This document shows, in pieces, positions 1 to 7,968 of a DNA stretch of 64,000 nt (position 1 is the first letter of the stretch; every line of letters begins with the position of its first letter). The stretch spans positions 3,410,001 through 3,474,000 of the forward strand of contig NZ_CP096980.1 in assembly GCF_002006355.2 (NCBI RefSeq), in the 5' to 3' direction. This stretch comes from Clostridium felsineum DSM 794 (GTDB lineage: Bacteria; Bacillota; Clostridia; Clostridiales; Clostridiaceae). The notes beneath the pieces were generated by a model that was not told the DNA's origin, did not search any database, and worked only from the letters and a program-made list of their open reading frames with translations. The position numbers and the translations under genes are program-made.

Positions 1-125
1 TAATACACTTTAACCCTAAGAGAAATTATAAAAGTATGCGCATGTACTGTTCCTCTTTTATTATTAATTAAAACACTATGGGAGGCATTTAATTTAAATT
101 TATATATATATCCTTCAAACTCCAC
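1..125 (-). CDS. QueD / 6-pyruvoyl-tetrahydropterin synthase family protein, partial (N-terminal 41 codons)
   Basis: The minus strand carries a GTG start preceded five bases upstream by a strong GGAGG site (126-138), and the reading frame stays open to the left edge. The visible N-terminus has the family's zinc-ligand pattern: ASHSV (His16) followed by GTVHAHTF (His28, His30). In the PTPS/QueD family these three histidines bind Zn2+ and the proteins act on dihydroneopterin-triphosphate-type substrates. The catalytic Cys and the C-terminus lie outside the window, so neither substrate (queuosine or other pterin pathway) nor exact family can be fixed. The gene is divergent from the YhgE/Pip pair and shares its upstream region. 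Confidence 0.72.
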   Translation of the reverse strand, partial: MEFEGYIYKFKLNASHSVLINNKRGTVHAHTFIISLRVKVY

Positions 126-451
126 TAAAACCTCCTTTAAACATTTATGAATTTTAATTACATATTAACATTATTTTTCAAATTATTCAATCTTAACCCG
201 TCACTATTTTTCATATGATTCTCATTATTTTTCACAGTATTACTTTATTATTATACTTTTTTCAATTTAATGTGGTAAAATAAATTATGTCTTACCCCGC
301 ATACAATAAGGAAAATACTTACATTGCATATTAAAAAAACTTTACTTTTTAAAATTTTTTACGAATTACAATGTATAAGCATTTTTACATTATATAAGGA
401 GTAAAATACTAACATTAATATATTCTATTCAAAACAATAAGGAGTTTACGC
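126..451. other. Intergenic region between divergent genes
   Basis: This 326-base AT-rich stretch separates the QueD-like gene (minus) from the first YhgE/Pip gene (plus). It should hold both promoters, but no -35/-10 pair stands out. An AAGGAG ribosome site lies at about 438-443, just before the ATG at 452. A second AAGGAG at about 397 has no start codon at a usable distance. I see no RNA gene or coding remnant. Confidence 0.5.
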
Positions 452-2620
452 ATGAGACATATTTTCAACATTTTAAAAATATACAAACGTGATCTTAAAA
501 GTATTATAAAAAATCCCATTGCCTTACTAATAATAACTGGTATATGTATTCTTCCTTCACTATACGCTTGGATAAATATAAAGGCTTGTTGGAATCCTTA
601 TGAACATACTAGCACTATACCAGTTGCAGTAGTCAATAATGATAAAGGCACTCCCTTTAGAGGCAAAAATTTAAATATGGGAAATCAAATTGTAGAAAGC
701 TTGAAAAAGAATCATAAAATAGGTTGGGTTTTTGTAAATTCAGCTGATGCAAATATGGGAATTGTAGATGGAAGCTATACTGCCATGATTGAGATTCCAA
801 GTAATTTTTCTTCAAGATTTACAAGTATTCTTGATAGCTCTCCAAAAAAGCCTGAAATTATATATAAGGTAAATACAAAAGAGAATCCTGTAGCAGGAAA
901 AATAACTGGAGTTGCCAAGGATACTCTAAGCAATGAAATAACTACAGAATTTATAGCTACTGTCAACAAAACTATATTCTCTTCTCTTAACAAGGTTGGT
1001 GGAGAGGCAGAGAAAAACAAGAGCAATATTCTAAAATTAAAAAACAATATAGTAAATGTAAATACAAATATGGATTTTATATTATCTGCACTTAGCAGTA
1101 TAAATAATAATTCCTCTAACTTGAGCTCTTTTTTAACCCAAATAAAATCTACAATACCAAGCGTTCAAAACAGCCTCGGTATTATTTCAAATACTAACAC
1201 TCAAAACAAAAATATGCTTAAGCAGACTCAAAGCACTTTAAATAGTTCTCTTGACAATGTAGCTCTTAATTTAAATGGTGCTGAAGCTTCAACTTACAGA
1301 GTAAAAACCTTAGCTGATTCACTGAACACAAAATTTACAAGTTATAATTCATCTGAAATTTATTCTAATATATCGAAAGCTAATTCTGAGCTGGAAAATC
1401 TAAATAACTCCATAAGTTCAATTATAGATTTTCTTCAAAAAATGAATGAAACAGCTAGCAACAAATCTCTGTCCGATATGTTAGTTCAATTAAAAGACAC
1501 TCAAACTTCAATTGCAACTGAAAAATCAAATTTAGACAGTCTTCAGAAAAAACTTCTTAATAGTAACGACTTAGACAGTAGCTTGGTTTCTTCTATAACT
1601 AATTTAGCTAATAATATAAATACTCAGATGATAAATTCTAACAAACAATACTCAACTAGTGTACGTGGTCCTTTAAATTCTATAGCAAATAATTTAATTT
1701 CTAGTACAGATGATGCTTCCTCTATGCTTGGTACTGCACATGATTTGAACAATCAAATAAATAATCTTTTAAAAACCTCAATAGATGGCAGTAATCTATC
1801 CTCTAAGGTTTCTTTAGATTTAAAAAATAGACTAGTACAGTTTAAGGATATAATTTCACTTTTAAGCGATAAATTGCAAGAAACTAACAACGATGACCTC
1901 GTACAAATTATAAGTATTCTGCAGAGTAATCCAAATTTTATGGGTAATTTTATATCAACACCCTTTAGTATAAAAGATGAATCCATATACAGCATACCAA
2001 ATTATGGTTCCGGTATGGCTCCTGTTTATACTGTACTTGCAATTTGGGTTGGATGTTTACTTTTGGTATCCCTGTTAAAAACAAAAGTACCACACTTTGA
2101 GGGCTACGAAGAATTGACCTTAAGAGAAAAACACTTTGGAAAGATGTTAACCTTTATGACTCTAAGCTTAATACAAGCCTTTATAGTATCTGTCGGTGAC
2201 CTAGTACTTTTAAATGTTTATACTGTAAATGCCGCTTTACTAATTGCTTTTTCATTAGTATCAGGACTTACTTTCTGCATTATAGTATTCACCTTAGTTT
2301 CAGTCCTTGGAAACATAGGCAAGGCAGTAAGTATTGTATTTTTAATAGTTCAAATCGCAGGTAGCGGTTCTACTTATCCTATACAGGTAGATCCTTTAAT
2401 CTTTAGAATCATGCAACCTCTATTTCCATTTACCTACAGCGTTGGTGGCTTTAGAGAGGCCATTGCCGGTCCTTTAATTAGCCGTGTAATGCTTGATTTT
2501 ATAGCTTTAATCTTAATATCAATTTTCTTTCTTTTATTTGGTTTCTTCTTTAAACGTCCTCTTAATAGGATAGTTTCAAAGTTTGAATCAGGCTTTAAAA
2601 AATCAGGTATAGGTGAATAA
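452..2620 (+). CDS. YhgE/Pip family membrane protein (first of tandem pair)
   Basis: A 722-residue protein of the YhgE/Pip (phage infection protein) family, which shares the ABC-2 permease-like fold. It has one N-terminal membrane segment (about residues 22-42, ILPSLYAWINIKACWNPY). A long extracytoplasmic region (about 50-515) follows, rich in Asn, Ser and Leu with coiled-coil-like stretches. The C-terminus has about five membrane helices (about 520-700). Relatives include YueB/SPP1 receptor and EsaA-like proteins, so a role in surface or secretion processes or as a phage receptor is possible but not shown. An AAGGAG site precedes the ATG. The second copy follows after 17 bases, so the two are probably co-transcribed. 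Confidence 0.9.
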   Translation: MRHIFNILKIYKRDLKSIIKNPIALLIITGICILPSLYAWINIKACWNPYEHTSTIPVAVVNNDKGTPFRGKNLNMGNQIVESLKKNHKIGWVFVNSADANMGIVDGSYTAMIEIPSNFSSRFTSILDSSPKKPEIIYKVNTKENPVAGKITGVAKDTLSNEITTEFIATVNKTIFSSLNKVGGEAEKNKSNILKLKNNIVNVNTNMDFILSALSSINNNSSNLSSFLTQIKSTIPSVQNSLGIISNTNTQNKNMLKQTQSTLNSSLDNVALNLNGAEASTYRVKTLADSLNTKFTSYNSSEIYSNISKANSELENLNNSISSIIDFLQKMNETASNKSLSDMLVQLKDTQTSIATEKSNLDSLQKKLLNSNDLDSSLVSSITNLANNINTQMINSNKQYSTSVRGPLNSIANNLISSTDDASSMLGTAHDLNNQINNLLKTSIDGSNLSSKVSLDLKNRLVQFKDIISLLSDKLQETNNDDLVQIISILQSNPNFMGNFISTPFSIKDESIYSIPNYGSGMAPVYTVLAIWVGCLLLVSLLKTKVPHFEGYEELTLREKHFGKMLTFMTLSLIQAFIVSVGDLVLLNVYTVNAALLIAFSLVSGLTFCIIVFTLVSVLGNIGKAVSIVFLIVQIAGSGSTYPIQVDPLIFRIMQPLFPFTYSVGGFREAIAGPLISRVMLDFIALILISIFFLLFGFFFKRPLNRIVSKFESGFKKSGIGE

Positions 2621-2637
2621 CTTTAGGAGGGGATTAC

Positions 2638-4782
2638 ATGAAAAAAATTTTCAGAGTATTTTTAAGAGACTTAAAGAGCATTAGAAAAAGCCCTTCTGCT
2701 ATTATAATGGTTTTAGGCTTATGTTTTTTACCTTCTTTGTATGCGTGGATAAACATAAAAGCATGTTGGGATCCTTATGCCAATACGGGAAATATCCCTG
2801 TTGCCGTTGTAAATGAAGATCAAGGCGCAATTTTTAACAATAAAAAAATAAATGCAGGTAATGAAATTGTAGCTGAATTAAAAAAGAATAAATCCATAGA
2901 TTGGACATTTGTAGATGAATGGCAGGGAAATTATGGTTTAAATGAAGGAAAGTATTATGCCCTTTTAGACATACCAAGCAATTTTTCAAGTGGTCTTGTA
3001 AGCCTAACAACTCCAACCCCAGAAAAACCTGCTATTGTTTACAGGGGAAATGAGAAGCTCAATGCCATAGCTTCAAAAATAACTAACACTGCTAAGGATC
3101 ATTTAGCAGAGGAATTAAAGGTTAATTTTGTAAATACCGTTACAAAAGAAGCACTAAAGTTAATAAAATCTAATAGTAACACTCTTAATAAGTCAAATAT
3201 TGTAGCACTTAAAGAGACTCTAAATGAGGCCACTAAAAATCTTGGTGATACTCAAAATCAGATACAAAATGCAAACAAAAGTGCAGAAAATATAAGTGCC
3301 TATTTATCTAGGCTTCAAACAAATTTGCCTAAAATAACAGATCAAATAACTAAGCTTCAAAATGCTGCTGAGAGCAGTAAGGATTTAATATCACAGACAA
3401 AGCAGACTTTAACTACTTCCTCTAATAACTTAAATAATGATATGGTAGATGTTCAAGCTAAAAATGGTCAGTTTCAAGCTCTGCTTAGTCAGTTAAAAAA
3501 TTCGGATGGTTCAACTTCAGATTTAGATAATATAGTAAATCAATTGATTAATATAAATAGTTCCATGAACTCCATTTTAAAATCGGATTTAGATTACCTT
3601 CAATCTATTATAAAGACTAATCCAAATCCCAATATAAATTCACTAATAAATAGTTTTCAGGGATTAGATTCTTCTGTTAATAATGCTTCTACTTCTTTAA
3701 ACCAGCTAAAAACTTCTGTTGATTCAGGTGCACCAAAGGATACAATAAATGGTGAGATTGATGCATTGTCTAATTTGACAAATCAGCTTTCACTTAGCAT
3801 GTTAAATTCATCAAACAGCCTTTACTCTACAGTATTGCCTGTTTTAAATAACATAGGTGATAATTTAAATAATAACTTGACTGACATAAGCGGTGTTTTA
3901 GAGAGTACGAAAGTTGTAGTTCCAGAACTTAATGCCTTAGCAAACTATGGTATAGCAAGTAGTCAGCTTTCTGTAAATCAAGCAAATGAGTTAAACAATA
4001 AACTTTCATCCCTATCTTTAGACTTAAACAATATAAACAACAAAATGAATTCTTTAAGTGATGATGATATAAATAGTCTAACTAAGCTTTTGTCCATGAA
4101 CACAGATGAACTTGCAAGCTTTATCTCCTCACCGCTTATAACAAAAGAAGTTGATGTATACGGTCAGGGAGTATTTGGTGTTGGTTTAACACCTTTTTAT
4201 TCTGTACTTGCAATTTGGGTTGGAGTTCTACTGTTGTCCTCATTACTTACAACAGAATTTAAAAACTCAACCCAAAAGGATCGCCTAAATATTTGGCAAA
4301 AACATTTTGGTAAGATGCTTCTATTTTTAATATTATCACTTATTCAAAGTACGATTATAGTCCTTGGAGATGTATATTTACTTGGTGTAAATCCACAAAA
4401 TATGCTTATGCTTCTAATCTTTGGATGGATATGCTCAGTTACCTTCACATTTATTATATTTACCTTAGTTGCTATCTTTGGTAATGTAGGTAAAGCTATC
4501 GCAGTTGTAATAATGGTATTTCAAATTGCAGGAGCTGGAGGTATATATCCAATACAAACAAATCCTAAAATTTTTGGAATGCTTGAACCTCTTTGGCCTT
4601 TTACTTACGGAATAAACGGTTTTAGAGAAGCTATTTCTGGTCCAATATGGAGTACTGTTTATAAAAATATTTTAGCTTTAGGCTGTTTTGTTGTATTTTT
4701 CTTCTGTATGACGGTTTTAAAGAAACCTTTCCATAAGCTAACAAAAACTATGGAACATAAATTTAAAGAATCTGGATTGTAA
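2638..4782 (+). CDS. YhgE/Pip family membrane protein (second of tandem pair)
   Basis: A 714-residue paralogue of the preceding gene with the same architecture: N-terminal helix containing FLPSLYAWINIKACWDPY, a long Asn/Ser-rich coiled-coil ectodomain, then about five C-terminal helices. Termini are much more conserved between the two copies than the ectodomains. AGGAGG lies at about 2625-2630 before the ATG. The close spacing suggests an operon and possibly a heteromeric membrane complex, which is inference. The transcript probably ends at the hairpin starting at 4791. Confidence 0.9.
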   Translation: MKKIFRVFLRDLKSIRKSPSAIIMVLGLCFLPSLYAWINIKACWDPYANTGNIPVAVVNEDQGAIFNNKKINAGNEIVAELKKNKSIDWTFVDEWQGNYGLNEGKYYALLDIPSNFSSGLVSLTTPTPEKPAIVYRGNEKLNAIASKITNTAKDHLAEELKVNFVNTVTKEALKLIKSNSNTLNKSNIVALKETLNEATKNLGDTQNQIQNANKSAENISAYLSRLQTNLPKITDQITKLQNAAESSKDLISQTKQTLTTSSNNLNNDMVDVQAKNGQFQALLSQLKNSDGSTSDLDNIVNQLININSSMNSILKSDLDYLQSIIKTNPNPNINSLINSFQGLDSSVNNASTSLNQLKTSVDSGAPKDTINGEIDALSNLTNQLSLSMLNSSNSLYSTVLPVLNNIGDNLNNNLTDISGVLESTKVVVPELNALANYGIASSQLSVNQANELNNKLSSLSLDLNNINNKMNSLSDDDINSLTKLLSMNTDELASFISSPLITKEVDVYGQGVFGVGLTPFYSVLAIWVGVLLLSSLLTTEFKNSTQKDRLNIWQKHFGKMLLFLILSLIQSTIIVLGDVYLLGVNPQNMLMLLIFGWICSVTFTFIIFTLVAIFGNVGKAIAVVIMVFQIAGAGGIYPIQTNPKIFGMLEPLWPFTYGINGFREAISGPIWSTVYKNILALGCFVVFFFCMTVLKKPFHKLTKTMEHKFKESGL

Positions 4783-4790
4783 AATATGAA

Positions 4791-4822
4791 GGACACTGGC
4801 TCAAACCCAGTGTCCTATTAAT
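4791..4822 (+). terminator. Hairpin after the YhgE/Pip operon
   Basis: A perfect 9-bp stem (GGACACTGG 4791-4799 with CCAGTGTCC 4807-4815) and a 7-base loop follow the stop codon directly. The U-tract is weak (TATTAATT), so termination may be partial. Confidence 0.65.
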
Positions 4823-4910
4823 TGCTGTTAGTTTCCTAAATTAAAATACTACTTAAATACTTATTATTATAAATGAAATATAACTTATACCTAAATCTTA
4901 ACAAAAAAAC

Positions 4911-4939
4911 TTGACTAGTATTCTAATATATGATATATT
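4911..4939 (+). promoter_or_regulatory. Promoter of the tRNA-Leu gene
   Basis: TTGACT (4911-4916) and TATATT (4934-4939) are separated by exactly 17 bases and lie 15 bases before the mature tRNA 5' end. This is a near-consensus housekeeping sigma-A promoter. Confidence 0.85.
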
Positions 4940-4954
4940 ATTACATGTTGATGC

Positions 4955-5038
4955 GCCGAAGTGGTGGAATTGGCAGACGCAACGGACTCAAAATCCGTCG
5001 GTAGTGATACCATGCGGGTTCGACTCCCGCCTCCGGCA
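4955..5038 (+). tRNA. tRNA-Leu (anticodon CAA)
   Basis: The 84-base sequence folds as a class II tRNA. The acceptor arm starts GCCGAAG and pairs with CTCCGGC, with one A-C mismatch. The anticodon stem ACGGA/TCCGT encloses loop CTCAAAA, giving anticodon CAA (Leu, UUG). There is a long variable arm and a T arm GCGGG-TTCGACT-CCCGC. No CCA is encoded at the 3' end. It has its own promoter and is followed by a terminator-like hairpin. Confidence 0.95.
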
Positions 5039-5059
5039 CTAAGAATTTTCAAGGCTTTA

Positions 5060-5095
5060 GAGAGTATTATTAATTTAATGCTCTCTTTTATTTTT
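5060..5095 (+). terminator. Terminator of tRNA-Leu
   Basis: GAGAGTATTA (5060-5069) pairs with TAATGCTCTC (5076-5085), with one G-T pair, and is followed by TTTTATTTTTATT. This is a typical Rho-independent terminator 22 bases after the tRNA. Confidence 0.82.
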
Positions 5096-5179
5096 ATTAA
5101 TTTGTCATCACATTGTCATCAAATTAAATACTATATATTAAAGCTCTTAAATATCTATAGATATTTAAACAGCTCTAGT

Positions 5180-5215
5180 GGGTAGCAAATAAATTTTGCT
5201 ACCCTTATTTTATTT
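5180..5215 (+). terminator. Second Rho-independent terminator
   Basis: A 10-bp perfect stem GGGTAGCAAA (5180-5189) / TTTGCTACCC (5195-5204) is followed by TTATTTTATTT. No gene lies between this and the tRNA terminator, so it is either a back-up terminator or the relic of a lost gene. It insulates the HsdR_N-type gene downstream. Confidence 0.75.
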
Positions 5216-5277
5216 AGAGGAATATTGAACTTTATGTAGAAATTAACTTTATTACATAATTTTTAGGAGGTTATATT

Positions 5278-6423
5278 ATGGCGTTTAAAGAGGATTTACA
5301 AAAATTATCAATACAAATTAATGAAAGAAAAGTACATATAACTAATGAGGAAATGACAAAACAAGCTCTTATTATTCCACTCTTACAAGTACTTGGATTC
5401 GACGTATTCAACCCATTAGAAATACGTCCTGAATATGTAGCTGATTTCGGAAAGAAAAAAGGAGAAAAAGTCGACTATGCTCTTTTTAAAGATAATGTTC
5501 CCATCGCATTTTTAGAAGCCAAGTCAATTGATGAAGATTTGTCTAATCACGACGCTCAACTTTCAAGATACTTTAATGCAGTCCCAGAAGTTAAAATTGG
5601 TATATTAACCAATGGAATACATTATAAATTTTTCACAGATTTAACTGCTGATAATATTATGGATGACGAACCATTTTTAGTTTTTGATATAACCAATATG
5701 AGTGATTCTGACATTGAGAATGTATCAAAGTTTAAAAAAGAATCTTTTGATACAGATTATTTAGTTAAATATGCAGAAGAGCTTGTATACACTTCTGCAT
5801 TAAATGATACTCTAAAAGACCTATTCAAAAATCCAAGTGATGAATTTGTAAGATTTTTGATAAAAGATTTTAGTAATATACGTGTAACCAATAATGTATT
5901 GGAAAGATTCAGACCAATAGTAAAAAAAGCAATTTCAAATGCTGTATTAGATATTGTTAGTAAAGGCCTACTTCAACAAGAAGCTGCTGCAATAAATGAT
6001 GATTCTAAAATTATTGATGTCCAAAATTCTAGTGATGAATCTAAAAATAACACATTATCTCGTGAACGTCAAAAAAAAGAAATTATAACCACTAAGGAAG
6101 AATTAGAAACATTTGATATTGTAAAATCTATTCTTAAGAATGCAAATAAAAATTTAGATAATATTAATTATAAAGACACCACAAGTTATTTCTCTATTTT
6201 TAACAAAAATTCAACCAAATGGTTTATACGAATTCAATTAGATATGGCAAATAAAAACATACTAACTAAATTACCTATCGAAAAAGCTCAGGAACTTGCA
6301 GAAGATTTTAAAATAGAACAAGCACCTAAAGGTATAGGTGAATCAAGAATTTATATAAATTCACATTTAGATATAAAAAAACTTGATAAACTAATTATAT
6401 CTTGCTTCGAGGAATTAGAATAA
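5278..6423 (+). CDS. HsdR_N-type restriction endonuclease-like protein
   Basis: A 381-residue protein whose first ~190 residues look like the type I restriction enzyme R-subunit N-terminal nuclease domain. The PD-(D/E)XK core is visible as VDYALF (Asp66) and FLEAKS (Glu80, Lys82). Pro34 and the LLQVLGFDV helix upstream are also typical. No helicase motor is present, and no hsdM/hsdS neighbour exists. The C-terminal part (about 285-381) is an unassigned domain. A strong AGGAGG precedes the ATG. These solitary HsdR_N proteins are widespread and may be defence-related or regulatory nucleases; the role here is unknown. Confidence 0.8.
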   Translation: MAFKEDLQKLSIQINERKVHITNEEMTKQALIIPLLQVLGFDVFNPLEIRPEYVADFGKKKGEKVDYALFKDNVPIAFLEAKSIDEDLSNHDAQLSRYFNAVPEVKIGILTNGIHYKFFTDLTADNIMDDEPFLVFDITNMSDSDIENVSKFKKESFDTDYLVKYAEELVYTSALNDTLKDLFKNPSDEFVRFLIKDFSNIRVTNNVLERFRPIVKKAISNAVLDIVSKGLLQQEAAAINDDSKIIDVQNSSDESKNNTLSRERQKKEIITTKEELETFDIVKSILKNANKNLDNINYKDTTSYFSIFNKNSTKWFIRIQLDMANKNILTKLPIEKAQELAEDFKIEQAPKGIGESRIYINSHLDIKKLDKLIISCFEELE

Positions 6424-6502
6424 AATATTAATTCTTTAGGTTTATGTTTTTATTGTATAAAATTATTTTTAGTGTCAATAATTTTAATAGATAACTTAAT
6501 AG

Positions 6503-6575
6503 AGTCCCCTCCCCTCTCGTTGAGACAAGCTAATTTCTTAATATTTCCAAAGAAATATTCGGTAGGGTAGGGACT
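6503..6575. other. Structured palindromic element (possible small RNA or terminator)
   Basis: The outer arms AGTCCC (6503-6508) and GGGACT (6570-6575) enclose a C-rich/G-rich partly paired section and a perfect inner 8-bp hairpin, AATATTTC (6540-6547) / GAAATATT (6552-6559), with a CAAA loop. The GC-rich outer stem stands out in a region otherwise about 80% AT. It lies 80 bases after the HsdR_N-type gene. I do not recognise an Rfam family. Confidence 0.4.
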
Positions 6576-6658
6576 TTATGTATAAATTAACTTAACTTGG
6601 AAATAATAAAATAGGTAGAAAAAAAATAAATACTCTTCTTAATTAAATATGTATAGTA

Positions 6659-6691
6659 AAAAGGACTTAGAAATTAATCTAAGCCTTTTTT
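6659..6691. terminator. Bidirectional terminator
   Basis: GGACTTAGA (6663-6671) pairs with TCTAAGCC (6678-6685), with A5 before and T6 after it. It can stop transcription from the left on plus and from the XRE gene on minus. Confidence 0.78.
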
Positions 6692-6700
6692 CGTTATACT

Positions 6701-6913
6701 TTAATATTCAAATTCAACCAGATCCTCAATCTTACAGTTTAAAATACTGCATAAAAACATAAGATTCTTAAGTGTTATACTGCAAAACTTTCTCTTATCC
6801 CGATAATTTATTAACGTAGTCCTACTTATTCCAGTACGCTTTGACAGTTCTGTATCTGTACGTATTCCTGCCTTTGCTTTGCATACATCCAAATTTATAT
6901 GTTTAATTTTCAT
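6701..6913 (-). CDS. XRE-family (Cro/CI-type) small transcriptional regulator
   Basis: A 70-residue single-domain helix-turn-helix protein. The motif TELSKRTGISRTTLINYR is the recognition unit, followed by LKNLMFLCSILNCKIEDL, typical of the Cro/C1 fold as in YozG-like regulators. I chose the internal ATG at 6913, which has AGGTGG about eight bases upstream. The GTG four codons earlier would overlap that site. It probably regulates itself or the small membrane gene upstream (7005-7163); a 13-bp inverted repeat lies between them. Confidence 0.85.
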   Translation of the reverse strand: MKIKHINLDVCKAKAGIRTDTELSKRTGISRTTLINYRDKRKFCSITLKNLMFLCSILNCKIEDLVEFEY

Positions 6914-6959
6914 TTCATCACCCACCTAATATAATATATTAAATTGGGCTTAACATTAT

Positions 6960-6996
6960 GATAAGTGAATTAAACATATTGTCTAATTCACTTATC
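6960..6996. promoter_or_regulatory. 13-bp perfect inverted repeat between small membrane gene and XRE gene
   Basis: GATAAGTGAATTA (6960-6972) is repeated inverted at 6984-6996 with an 11-base spacer. There is no good U-tract on the minus strand, so an operator for the adjacent XRE protein or an intercistronic hairpin is more likely than a terminator. Confidence 0.5.
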
Positions 6997-7004
6997 AAAT
7001 GTTT

Positions 7005-7163
7005 TTATTTCCCCTTTTCATTCTTAAATATAACTCCTACTCCCGACAATCCAAAAACTACAGATATAATTATAAAAATCATCATAGTTCTTCCTTGCAA
7101 TTTTGATGCTATAATCGCTGCTACAATACTTATTATAATAAAGACTACACCTAATATTTTCAT
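7005..7163 (-). CDS. Small two-helix membrane protein
   Basis: A 52-codon ORF with a well-placed AGGAGA six bases before its ATG. Two hydrophobic helices (about residues 4-20 and 27-46) are separated by the polar hairpin KLQGRT, and the C-terminus is basic (KNEKGK). The plus strand over this interval also shows a longer open frame, but it has no ribosome site and is a shadow. It lies upstream of the XRE gene on the same strand, a common pairing of small membrane protein plus YozG-type regulator. Function unknown. Confidence 0.72.
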   Translation of the reverse strand: MKILGVVFIIISIVAAIIASKLQGRTMMIFIIISVVFGLSGVGVIFKNEKGK

Positions 7164-7417
7164 TTCAATATCTCCTGAAATTAGTTTTATTGTTGTTTAA
7201 TATGTGTACATATTACAAAAATATTTCTTTAACAAAATACTATCAAATTCATATATTATAATTGAAGATATTTTTCATCCTGAATTTTCATTTCTAATTT
7301 TTACTAATTAACACACTTTACAAAAATAACAAATTCCTTAGTGTGCATACTATTTATTTTTTAACACATATTAATTAAGTAGTAAGAATCAGATCTCCAA
7401 ATATAGTCAGTTCAAAT

Positions 7418-7452
7418 AAAAGCTCCTCATGAATAGGGGCTTTTATTTTTAT
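7418..7452 (+). terminator. Terminator-like hairpin
   Basis: AAAAGCTCC (7418-7426) pairs with GGGGCTTTT (7436-7444), with one G-T pair, followed by ATTTTTAT. The U-tract indicates plus-strand termination. Confidence 0.65.
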
Positions 7453-7474
7453 AAATATTTTTCTATTTTAAAAC

Positions 7475-7499
7475 AAAAGCACCCATAATAGGTGCTTTT
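7475..7499. terminator. Terminator-like hairpin
   Basis: A perfect 9-bp stem AAAAGCACC (7475-7483) / GGTGCTTTT (7491-7499). The tract of T's is part of the stem, and the structure is usable on both strands. Confidence 0.55.
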
Positions 7500-7645
7500 C
7501 AGTAATCTACTTATATTTATAATCGAGGGATTTGACACGTGCTGAAAACTATAACTTAATAATGAGCAAGTCAGTTGCATACATATTATAAACCTAATAC
7601 GAATATATTATACGCTATATTAAAATTCATTTCTTATATATTTAG

Positions 7646-7680
7646 AAAGGTAACCCAAAACAATCAGGTTACCTTTTATA
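7646..7680 (+). terminator. Terminator-like hairpin
   Basis: A perfect 10-bp stem AAAGGTAACC (7646-7655) / GGTTACCTTT (7667-7676) followed by TATA. Confidence 0.55.
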
Positions 7681-7968
7681 TAAAAAATTCAAAAATAAAG
7701 GAAGGTTTTTATAAACACTTATATTATACATCTAATACATTTTTATGTAAAATTACATTTATTTATAATTAATAACAAATACAGTAATTTTTCAACTATT
7801 AAATCGTATTCGTAATTCAAGTATTTTACATTTAATCGTCGTAGATTGTTTTATTTGGAAAATTACAATAAAATCCAGTTAAATACATGATTTAACATTT
7901 ATTTTAATAAGTTGTACACTTTATTTGTATTAAAAATACATTTAATCAAATTTAAGGGGGATTCAAAA

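Larger units (their letters stand above)
7164..7968. other. 805-base gene-poor region with three terminator-like hairpins
   Basis: No supported gene. Three hairpins (7418-7452, 7475-7499, 7646-7680) occur in series without genes between them, which suggests lost small genes or small transcripts. The only notable open frame (7575-7772, TTG start) spans the third hairpin, lacks a ribosome site and has no recognisable domain. The promoter of the secreted protein at 7969 should lie near the right end. Confidence 0.5.

Noticed and set aside
4955..5215. tRNA-Leu as an island integration site
   Set aside because: I found no second copy of the tRNA 3' end in the window and no integrase gene beside it.
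6958..7200. 80-codon plus-strand open frame over the small membrane protein
   Set aside because: No ribosome site, while the opposite strand has a well-spaced AGGAGA and a sensible two-helix protein.
7575..7772. 65-codon plus-strand open frame
   Set aside because: TTG start without ribosome site, runs across a perfect 10-bp terminator hairpin, low-complexity product.
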